A stretch of DNA of 64,000 bases from Monocercomonoides exilis. Its lineage: Eukaryota; Preaxostyla; Oxymonadida; Polymastigidae. Numbering within the stretch: position 1 is the stretch's first letter; each line of letters begins with the position of its first letter. The stretch is taken from positions 1,421,001 to 1,485,000 of the forward strand of contig LSRY02000008.1 of NCBI GenBank assembly GCA_001643675.2, in the 5' to 3' direction. Positions 53,024 through 63,922 of this stretch are shown here, piece after piece. The notes beneath the pieces are model-generated. The model was not told the DNA's origin, searched no databases, and was given only the letters and a program-made list of their open reading frames with translations. The position numbers and the translations under genes are program-made.

Positions 53024-53309
53024 TCCAATGCTCCCACTAAGTACAAATAATTATTCTTTAACAACAACATTCACGGAACACTTTCAGAAATAAAGTATTA
53101 AAGTTTTATAAAACTTTAACTAATGTTTTTAAGTCACGGTATTATTAACAATAAATATGTTATTTTTAACTTTTTAAATAATCTTTTTGAAAATGTTGGG
53201 AAATCTTTTTCTTTTTGTAGAATACAATCGGTTTTCAATAACCAAGGTGATAAAGGGAAGATTTGAAACAATGCATTCTTGAAATGAAGAATACAATTTT
53301 TTGTTTTTA

Positions 53310-53343
<34 letters not shown>

Positions 53344-54162
53344 GTAGAGCTGGTCACTGCTTAAATGAAAAATCGAAACCAATAAAAAATTGCAAGTAAT
53401 GTTTGTTTAATATAATGTATTTTTAGTGAATTTTTTTCATAATATTTTTCTTTCCAAGATGTCTTTGTTTATTAAAAATTTTATTTTTCAATAACAAACT
53501 AATCGTCTATTAATGAGTGTTTGATTTTGGAAGGTTTTAGCTTAAATGTCATAACATACCGTATGGTGAGATTTTACTTGCTTTCATGTTTTTTTTATGC
53601 GCAAGGCACTAATAAATTGTTTATCTCATTTCTTTATAATTCTTTTTCAGACTTAAAAATGAATTCGTTTTTCAGATGTGGGAACTTGTATCATTGATAT
53701 GATTACATAATGTTTTGTGACATCATTCGTGTTTTTAAAAACGATCTCATTTCATTCATATTTATTGATAACAAAAAGTCAATAAAAAGTGCATAATATT
53801 TCAATGAAAAAGCTTAAAGTTCCATATGTCTTCCGAATTTGTTGTAAAGGTGATATTTTCTTATCCAAATAATCGAATAATTTAATAATTTTGCATTTCT
53901 GAACTAATAACTTTTCACATCATTGTTAACCATTTCTATTAAACATTTTCTCATTTCAAAGCTAACAATTATTTTTTGAAGAAAACTTAATCGTGTTGGA
54001 TATCACAAATTATCATGAAAAATAATCCAAGACAAAAGACAAAACCTCAAATCAATTTCTTTTCAAAAAAAAAATATACATTGTTTTTGAAATTAAAAGT
54101 TTCTTATCAACAACTTTTCTTTTGTTTGATAAGTTATCAAATTGATTTCTGAAATAAATGTC
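53024..54162. other. AT-rich outer P2 arm, right
   Basis: This is the mirror of 25946-27093 and contains the shortened poly-T. No gene is supported. Confidence 0.5.
53311..53340 (-). repeat. Poly-T run (30 T)
   Basis: This is the mirror of the 37-bp poly-A at 26769-26805, seven units shorter. Confidence 0.85.
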
Positions 54163-54397
54163 AAAATTTTTTTGAAAAGTTCCTTTTGTTTAATTTTAAA
54201 ATAAAATAAAATTTTCATATTTCGATCAAATTTCGGTTCTCAAACACGAAACTTCACTAAAATGGAAGTAATAACATTGTCAAAATTCTTTTTAAATTTT
54301 TATGAAGTTTCGTGCATGAGAACTGAAATTTGATCGAAATATGAAATTTTTATTTTATTTTAAAATTAAACAAAAGGAACTTTGCAAAAAAATTTTT
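54163..54397. repeat. Fold-back element B, right arm
   Basis: This is the mirror of 25711-25945. The complementary halves carry AAAGTTCCTTTTG and CAAAAGGAACTTTGC ends. Confidence 0.65.
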
Positions 54398-54818
54398 AAA
54401 ATTTTTTTTCAAGTTATGAATATATATATGGTATGTGTTGATTATTGATTTTTTCTCAATCATTGATTTTTTAATATATGTCGAAATGGAAAACATTTTA
54501 TATTTTTCACCTCAATAAGTATTAAATTCTTAAGAATGAGAACATTCATTTTAAAATTGAGTGATTTTTTTTTATTTCATATTGAGGTGTTATAAAGCTC
54601 AATAAAAACTCAAATAATAAAAAAGAAAAAATACAAAACCCATTGTTCCCTGAGTGTTTTTTGAATTCCTTTTGCTTTTGAAATTTGAAAATAAAGATGT
54701 GATATATATATTGATAATTGCAATATAAATAAATATTTTTAAAGTTTTTTTAATCATCAATATACAAATATAAAATGAAATAATTAAGAATATATGGATG
54801 ATCCTTTTCGAAATCATA

Positions 54819-55197
54819 CAGATATCGCATAAAATACGCTACATCGCACAAAATACTGGACATGATCGATTTCTCAATGACCGCATAAGAAGTGATTCTG
54901 TTAATTTTCCTCAAAATACATCTCATTAATACAAAACTAATGTGACATACAAAACTTTCAAAACAGCTTCATTTGTGCTCAGAAATAATTATTATTAAAA
55001 TTTCGTAGAAATAAGATTTTGTCTTTCTCCGATATTTCTAAAATAGTTTTTTCTGAGCATAAACGAGGAAGTCATGAAAGTCTTGGATGTCACATTGGTT
55101 TTGTATTGATGAGACGTATTTTGAGGAAAATCATCAGAACTTTTCTTCTTGCTGTGATTGAGATATCGATCTAGTCCGGTATTTTTTGCGATATCTG
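54819..55197. mobile_element. 379-bp MITE with TA target duplication
   Basis: It begins CAGATATCGCATAAAATAC and ends GTATTTTTTGCGATATCTG. The inverted repeat is long and imperfect, with paired blocks such as CTCAAAATACATCTCAT and TGAGACGTATTTTGAGG, so most of it can fold back. TA flanks both ends (54817-54818 and 55198-55199), which fits Tc1/mariner-type insertion. It has no open frame. Its left end abuts the right end of P2. Confidence 0.75.
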
Positions 55198-55442
55198 TAT
55201 GATATCAAAAAAAATTAGCCATATTTCAAAGACAATTTTATCATAGAATGAAAATTGTTTCTTATTTGCTCTTCAGAAAGTCATTTTATTAACAAATCAA
55301 ATTTAAGGAATAAATTAAATGAAACAAAACAATGATTATAAAAAAAAAAAGAAAAAATCAACCCACAATAAACTTTTGCTGATAACAATTAGAACTTGTT
55401 TTTGTTGTTTATTGCGGTCAATATAATTTTTCGAAACAAATT

Positions 55443-55536
55443 ATGAACAACTGTAAATACACTAATATTCGGTCTATTAATGGAATTGGACCAATTTCTG
55501 CTCTTTCATTCCTTGATGAAAGATATCTCTTTTGTG
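55443..55536 (+). CDS. WDR6-like gene exon 1
   Basis: It starts at ATG (MNNCKYTNIRS) and contains the N-terminal family block GPISALSFLDERYLFCG. The donor is TGTG|GTATTC, leaving one base of phase. Too short for simple ORF finding, it was recognised by family similarity. Confidence 0.55.
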
Positions 55537-56666
55537 GTATTCTTTTGATTTTTTGAGATAAAATTTGCAGATCTTAAGATCGTGTCAAAATATCTTAAAT
55601 TTATCTTATATGAATTATGCTTTAATGATGAAAATTAAGGAACAAATCGATTTTTAATACTTTTTGATTGCATAAATCTCAAAATCGTTCAATCCCAACC
55701 AATATTTGATGATGTGATGATTAGAAGAATAAGGCAATGTTTGCAAACGAGCTTTTTTTACAACTGTTTTTTAATTCTAATTTTCTGTTTGTGAAATTGT
55801 TTTTATCTTTAGTTCGTTTTGAGGAAAAAATATTCCTTGTTGTTAATGGAGCTTCAAAGCTTGCAATACTCACAATTACAAATTCAAAAGACTTTATTAG
55901 AAGTGAATTAATCATACCGCATTTTTCACTGATCTTTTCTTCCGGGCAGCAAAGGGATTGGATACTTGATTGTTCACTTCTTAGGCCTGATGCTATCAAT
56001 AAAGCATCGAGTTTTCTACTTGTACTTGGATATTCTCGACTGGGGTGCGAAGTCTTTCGTTTGGGCTTACCCGATTCTCCGGGATGTCTGGAGCAATCAT
56101 TCGTACTTATGCCACTGATCCATATCCAACCATTTGTATCGCTGGGAAATCTCTTCTCTCTATCATTCTATTCAAAATACAATGAAAAACATCATTCGTC
56201 TCTGCTTTCTCCTCAAAATTCTGGTGAAATTTCTGAAAATCCAGAGAAAATGACGAAATTAGAGCGAAAAGCGCTTTCGTGTTTGGTTGTTGCGTGTGGA
56301 GGAGTTCAGCAGACGATTATGATAGCAACGCCATTTAGAGAGATAGAAAGAGAAGAGAGAGAAGAAGGAAAGAAAGGAGAAGAAGGAAAAGAAGAGGAAG
56401 AGGAAGAAGGAAATGAACCGATTGTTATCAATAGCCAGGATGTATGAGAGAGAGAGAGAGAGGGAGAAGGGAGAAAGGGGTGGAATCAAGAACGGGTTAT
56501 ATTTCATTATTTTCTATCTTTTTTTATTTTTTCTATTTTTTTAATAGAAATTGTAATTATCTGTGTTTCTTGTTTCAAATTATTTCTTTCTTTCTTTTTT
56601 ATTATTATTATTTTTTAATGTTTTGTGTTATGTTTCTTAATTTTGTATTTTTTTTTCATTTTCTTC

Positions 56667-56711
<45 letters not shown>

Positions 56712-57207
56712 TTCTTCTTCTTCTTCTTCTTCTTCTTCTTCTTCTTCTTCTTCTTCTTCTTCTTCTTCTTCTACCACTTCTTCTTCTTAATTATTTTGAA
56801 TATTATTAAATATTTATTATTTATCATTTATTACTGTTTTCTCCCTCTTTATCTTCATCTTTCTCTTTTTCATAATTTCTGTATAACCTTGTAATATTCC
56901 GTTCTTTCCTTCTCTTCTCTGCCTTCGCTTCTTTCTCTTCAATTAAATCTCTTCTATTCTATTTCCTTTTCTTCTCTCTATCTCTTTCTTTCTTTCTTTC
57001 TTTCTCACTCTCACTCACTCACTCGCTCTCTCTCTCTCTCTCTCTCTCTCTTCCCTCCTTTCTCTCTCCTTTCCTCTTGTCCCCTCTTCTCTCTCTCCTC
57101 TTCCCTTATCTTTCTTTTCCTCCCTCTTCTTTCTCTCTTTCTTTCTCTCTTTCTTTTTCTCTTTCTTTTTCTCTTTCTTTCTCTTTCTCTCTTTCTCTCT
57201 TTCTCTC

Positions 57208-57238
<31 letters not shown>

Positions 57239-57291
57239 CTTTCTCTTTCTCTCTCTTTCTCTCTCTCTCTTTCTTTCTCTTTCTCTCTCTT

Positions 57292-57322
<31 letters not shown>

Positions 57323-57778
57323 TTCTTTCTCTTTCTCTCTTTCTCTCTTCTCTTGAGGGTATAATCTTCCATCTTGAGTGGTCTCCATGTGGCAATTTCT
57401 TGTCCTCTTCAGCAGAAGACAGGAGATGCTGTGTGTGGCACATCAGATGGAGAAGAAGAGAATTCAATGAAAATTACGAGGATTCTGTATATGTTCCTTC
57501 TTGTTCTGATAGAAATTCTTGTTCTAGTAATTCTTCTTCTAATTCTTCTATTAATTCTTCAAATTCTTCTTCTTCTTCTTCTAATTCTGCTGATTCTTCT
57601 AATTCATCGTCATCATCATCATCTTCTTCTTCTTCTTCTATTGTTCATAATGATGATGAGAAGAAGAAGAAATGTATTGGGTTTGTTATGTGAGTTGATT
57701 AAACGAAAAGTAAATTTAATTTCCATTTTTTATTTTATTTTATTTTATTATTTGATTTTTTTATCTCTTTTCCCCTTT

Positions 57779-57810
<32 letters not shown>

Positions 57811-60800
57811 GTTTTTGTTTTAAATTTTTATCTTTTTATTTATTTTGATTATTTTGATTATCTTTCATTATGTATTTAATAATTCACTTCTTCTCTATCT
57901 TGTCCTCTTCTCATTCTCACGCTCATTCTCGTTCTCTTCTTCTCTCTTCTTCTTTCTCTCCTCTCTCTCTCTCTCTCTCTCTTCTTCTCCTCCTCCTCTC
58001 TCTTTCTCTTCTTCTCTCTTCTTCTTCTCTTCTTCCTCTCTTTTTCTTCTCTCTCTCTCTCTCTCTCTCTTCTTCTCTCCTCTTCTTCTCCAGCATCTCT
58101 TCTCTCTTCTCCCTCTCCTCTCTCCATTCAGGGCGTGTGTGGTGTTCTTGTTTTGTCTCTTCCTCTTCTGTCGCCTCTGTTGCACAGGACACTCTCTGTA
58201 GAGTCTGGAGAATGGGAGAGAAGAAGAAGGAAGAAGAGGAAGAAGAGGGAGAAGGAGAAGGTGAAGAAGGAGAAGAAGAAGGAGAAAAGGGAAAGATGGA
58301 AAGGAAGAAGAAGAAAAAAGAGAAAGAGAAAGAGGGAGAAGGGAAGAAAGGAAAAGGAAACAATAAAGGAAAGGAGAAAGAGAAAGAAGAGAAGAAGGAA
58401 GAGAAAGAAGATATACAAATGAATGAAAACAAAGAAAACAAAGAAGAAGAAGAAGAAGAAGAGAACAGAAGAGAGAAAGAGATGAATCTTCTGTGTGTTT
58501 TGGATGGGCATATTCCAAAACACACATGGAGTGTGACTTCTAATTGGTGTCCTCTTGTGAGGCATTACAGAGAGAGAGAAGAAAGAGAAAGAGAAAAAGT
58601 AAGAGAAGGAGAAAGAAAGGAAAGAGGAGAAGGAAGAGAAGGAAGAGAAAGAGAAGAAGAAGGAAAGAAAAGTGAAGAAATTAAAAATTCATCATCATCA
58701 ATAAAAACTTCTTCTTCTTCTTCTTCTTCTTCTCTTTCTTCTTCTTCTTCTTCTCTCCCTCTCTTCCCCACCTTCATTGCAACAGGAGGAAATGATTGTG
58801 GAGTCAAATTATGGCGTGTTGATTCAGTGCTCCTAAATAGGAAGCGTAAAACAGCGTCGCCTATTTGTTTGCTTCGTCCTTTGTCGATTGAAGTGAAGGA
58901 GGAGCAGTTAGAGAGAGAAAGGAAGGAGAAAGAGGAAGAAGAGAAGGAGAAGGAGAAGGAGAAAGAAGAGAAAGAGGGAAAAGAGGGAAAAGAAATAGAA
59001 GAAGAAGGAAAAGTGAAAGAAAACAATGAAAAACCTGTCAAAAGTCCTTCAAATTCATCAAAATCTTCAATATCAACGAAATCTTCAAAGACAATGAAAA
59101 AACATAACCAAATAAACTCTCAAGAATTAGGTTCCGTATGGCTGAAAAGCTGTTGTTTGGTGAATGGAGGAAAAGAAATGGTTGTTGGGACGGAAGAGGG
59201 AATTTTATTTGTCAAAAATTGTGACATGTCAAATTGTGACATGTCAAATTTGAAATGCAGAGGAAATTTGACATGTTTGGATAAAGAAGGAAAAGAATTT
59301 GATAGTAATGGGTGGATACAAATATATTCACATAAATCGTATTTGAAGAGGTTGATGGAGAGAAAAGAAGAAGAAGGAGGAGGAGAAGAAGAAGAGAAAA
59401 TTGAAGGTTTGTTAACTTTATGCTTTTCTTCTTTATAATTATTATTATTATTGTTTTTATCATCATCTTTTTTTTTTCTTCAATAATATTTACCATAAAT
59501 TTTTATTTTATAATTTTAATATTTTAAAACATAAATAATTCCTGATAATTCTTATTGTTATTCAATTCATTCTTATTTTGATGTTTCCTTCTATTGATAT
59601 TTCCATTAATAATATGTTATTTTATTTTATTTTATTTATTATTATAATTTATAATTTTAATATTTAAAACATAAATAATTCTTTCAATTATTATTATAAT
59701 ACATTTTATTCTAACTTTAATATTTCTAATATTGATATTTCCTATTATAATATTTCTTTTATTTTATTTATATTTTATTTATTTTTATTTTATTTTATTT
59801 TATTTTATTTTATTTTATTTTATTATCCCACTATTTCAACAGGAAAGCAAATGGAGTCATTGATAGGGGGAATATCTGCAATCACTCCAGACACACAACT
59901 GAGAAGGGGAATATTTGGATGGAATTTAAATAAGAAAAATAATGTAGATAATAATGATAGAGAAGAAGAAAGAGAAGAAGAAGAAGAAGAAGAAGAGAAA
60001 GAAAGGAACGAAGAAGATAAAAGAAAGAAAGAGAAAGAAGAAGAAAAAGAAGAAAAAGAAAAAGAAGAAAAAGATAAAAATAACAAAAGAATTATTTCTT
60101 CTTCTTCTTCTCAAAATTCTTCCTCTTCCTCTTCTTCTTCTTCTCTTTTAGCATTAGGAACAACCAGAGGTTCTATTGTATTACTTAGATGTCCTCATCA
60201 TCATCTTTTATCTTCTTCTTCTTCTTCTTCTCTTTCTTCATTAAATTCTTCTTCTTCTTCTTCTTCTTCTCTTCATCTTCTTTCTTCTCTAACTGATTTA
60301 TCGTCATATCCTCTATCTAATTCATCTAATACATCAATATCATCATCATCATCATCATCATCAAATAATTCTTCAATAAATTCTTCATTGATAAATTCTT
60401 GTTCTTCTTCTTCCTCCTCCTCTTCTTCTCTTTGCTCCCCCTCTTCTCTTTCTTCTTCTTCTTCTCTTTCTAGTTCTCTAATTAATTCTTCTTCTCTTTC
60501 TTCTCCTTCTTCTCCTATTAATTCTTCTTCTCCTTCTTCTTCTCTATTAGATTCTTCTTCTTCATCTATTTCTGATGTTTCTGTCTGTTTCAAAGCACAA
60601 AATGGCCCAATAGAAAATTTAGTTGTCTTTGAGCCTGGTTTATTGAGAGAGAGAACGAGGAGAGGAAGAAGAAGAGGAAGAATAAACAGAAGAAACGATA
60701 AAAGAAGAGAAGAAGAAGAAGAAAAAGGAGAAGAAATAAATAGAAGAGAAAGAGAAGAAGAAAGAGACGAGAAAAATGAAGAAAGAGAAAGAGAAGAAGA

Positions 60801-63800
60801 AGAAGGAAGAGAAGGAAGAGAAGAAGGAAGAAATGAAGAAATAAAAGAAAAAAGAGAAAAAGAAGGAGAAAAAGATAAAGAAATTGAAAATGAAAAAGAA
60901 GATAAAGAAGAAGAAATAAAAGAAGGAGAAAGAGAAGAAAAGAAAGATATTCTGTTGTTCTCATTCGAAAGAGGTGTTAAAGGGAAACCAGGGGTTATCA
61001 AATGCTGGAAAATTGTGTGTTTTATTGATGAAACATTATTTATTTAATTATTTAATTATTTAATTAATTATTTAATTAATTAATTAATTAATTATTTATT
61101 TATTTATTTATTTATTAAATATTTGCTCTTTTTTTAATTTCAATACAATTTTGTTTGATTTTATTTATTTGTCATATTTTTTTGTATATTTTTGTTGGAT
61201 ATTCTAAATTACTTCTCATTTATTTTTTCCATATTTTTTATTTTCTTATTGTGAAAAAATAATTATTATTATTTTATTTTCCCATAAAATTCATTTCTCT
61301 TATATCTTGCTCATATTATTTCATCTGTCTGTATTAATATTTCTATCTGTCTTCTTCATCCTTTCTTTTCCTCTCTTCTTTCTTTCTTTCTCTCTCTTCG
61401 TTCTCTTCTTCATTCTTCCCTCCTTCATCCCTCTTCTTCCTCTCTTCTTTCTCTTCTTTCTCTCTTCTTTCTCTTCCTTCTCTTCCTTCTCTTCCTTCTC
61501 TTCCTCTTCCTCTTCTTCCTTTTCTTCCTTTTCTTCCTTTTGTTCCTTTCCTTCCTTTCCTTCCTTATCTTCCTTATCTTCCTTATCTTCCTTATCTTCC
61601 TTATCTTCCCACTCTTCCTTCTCTTCCCTCTCTTCTTCCCTCTCTTTCTTCAGTCTCTCTCTCTCTCCAACATTCCCCTTGCTCCTCCTCTCCTCTTCGC
61701 AGAGTTCATTCCTTCTTCTCCTTCTCTCATCATCTCTTATTCTGTCAAAACTGTCATGTCAAATTGCAGCAGTTTGACATGTCAAACTGAAAATGGCATG
61801 GAAGGAAATAATAATGATAATGATAATAATAATAATAATTGCGGGTGTGACTTAAATAGGAACCTTTTGTATCTTCTTGTGTGTGGAGATATTAACGGAG
61901 CTGTTCATGTGTTTCATCTGCCTTATACTGGAGATGAAGATGAAGATCAAGATGATGAATATTATAATTCTTCTTCTTCTTCTTCTTCTTCTTCTTCTTC
62001 TTCTTCTTCTTCTTCTTCCTTATCATCATCTTCTTCTTCTTCTCATTACCCTCTTCAAATCACCCCAAGTTTCTTCTTCCCTTCCACACACGGAAAACAC
62101 CCAGTTTCCTTCATTGGAGATCCACTTTATGCACCCATCCCCAAAATAATTGACATGGTTCCTAATTTGGCGCAGCGAAACATGGAAGACATGTCATTTT
62201 TGCTGTCATTAAGCCCGTATTTCTATTCAGCAGGCGCTAATGGGAAAATAGTTGTATTTAATGTGAATACAAATTTCTATCAAAATTCTTCTTCTCTTTC
62301 TTCTTCTTCTTCTTCTTCTTCTCTTTCTTCTTCTTCATTTTCTGTTGAAAAACTTTCAGAAATTAATCTGTCTTCACATTACTCTCTTCCTGCTTCTCTG
62401 TTTTGGATGCATTTATCTCCATTTTCTTTGTCTCTTTCTTCAAAATCGAAAAATTCTTCTTCTTCCTCATCAAAATCTACAAATAACATAAGTTCTGCAG
62501 TTAATTCTTCTTCTTCTTCTTCTCCTTCTTCTTCTTCTTCTTCTCCTCCTCCTCCTTCTCCTTCTTCTTCATTAACTTCTTCTTCTTCTTCTTCATTTCC
62601 TCCTCTTTCTCTCATTTCAGCTGGTTTCAAGCACAAATCATTGATCTTGCTGGATGTGACTTCGCCTTTCTCTCTTCCTCCTCTGTTGCCTGTATTCAAT
62701 AACAGAGAAGAAAAAGAAGAAGAGAAAGAAGAAAAAGACAATAAAGAAATAAATAAACGCTTGCAAAAATCTTCACATTCTTCTTCTTCTTCTTCTTCTT
62801 CTTCTTCCTTTTTCCCTCTTTCTCTTTCTTCTTCATCTCATTTCTTTTCTTCTTCTTCTTCTTCTTCTCTTTCTTCTTCTTCTTCATTAATTTCTTCTTC
62901 TTCCTCTTCCTCTTCTTCTTCCCCTTCAATCGTAGCCTCTATTGAATCTGGTGGCAGTAAGTGTGCTTGTGATTTCTGTGTTAGCCAAATTGTTTCGTTC
63001 AGAAGAGAAGAAAGAGAAGGAAGAAGAGAAAGAGAAGAAGAAAAAGAAGAAGAAGAAGAAATAAATCGACGAGTATATCAAAATTCTTCTTCCTCCTCTT
63101 TCTCTTCTTCTTCTTCTTCTTCTTCTTATTCTTCTCCATTTAATTCTTCTTCTTCTTCTTCTTCTTCTTCTTCTTCTTCAATGAACATTCTTTTTTCACT
63201 CGTGCACTGCTACAACAACAGAGGAAACGCCTTCTCACTCACCATCTCTCCTTCCATGCACAATCACTGCATTCATATTCCTCCTCTTTCTTTTGATTCT
63301 TCTCTTTCTTCTTCTTCTTCTTCTTCTTCTTCTTCATTTCAACCAATTTCTTCTTCCTTTTCTTCTTCTTCTTCTTCTTCTTCTTCTCTTTCTCTTCCTC
63401 TTTCTCTTTCTCTTCCTCTTCCTCATTCCATCCAGCGTTCTCTTCTTCCTTCTCTGCATGGCATGGAAATACACGCTGCTTCTATTGTCTCCTTTGGGAA
63501 AGAGGGAAGAAGAAGAGGAGGAGGAGGAGGAAGAGAAAGAGAAGAGAAGGAGGGGAATAAACAAACAAAGGAAGGAGAAAGAGAAAGAGAAGAAGAAGAA
63601 AGAAGAAAAGAAGAAGAAGAAGAAGATGATGATGATGATGACATTATCATGGCAACCGGAGGGGAAGATACAATACTCAATATTGTTCGGTTCAACAAGA
63701 TGAAATCTTCTTCTTCTTCTTCTCTTTCTTCTTTCTCTTCCCCTTCTCTTCTCTTCTCTCTTCGCACTCATTCTTCCTCCATCCACACGATATCTTCGAT

Positions 63801-63891
63801 TCCTTTGCCTTCTTCTTCATCTTCTTCTTCTTCTTCTTCTTCCATCATCTTTTCCGGAGGAAGTGGTGATTTCATAACTTCTTGGCTAGTG

Positions 63892-63922
<31 letters not shown>

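Larger units (their letters stand above)
40127..54817 (-). repeat. Palindrome P2, right arm
   Basis: It mirrors 25291-39972. It ends at GAAATCAT (54817), immediately before the TA-flanked MITE at 54819. Gene order is the reverse of the left arm. Confidence 0.97.

Noticed and set aside
1781-54817. Palindromes as pure assembly or chimeric-read artefacts
   Set aside because: The arms differ by a conversion patch that matches a third gene, a 56-bp deletion and repeat lengths, and each edge has its own structure. A copied artefact would not show these. Long-read confirmation is still desirable.
57011-57467. Arg/Glu/Lys-rich minus-strand frames of 88-150 codons
   Set aside because: They are the complement of the CT microsatellite in an intron. 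All frames are open there because the repeat lacks stops.
58128-58565. Phe/Ser/Leu-rich minus-strand frames opposite exon 4
   Set aside because: They are antisense to the acidic GAA insertions of the WDR6-like gene.
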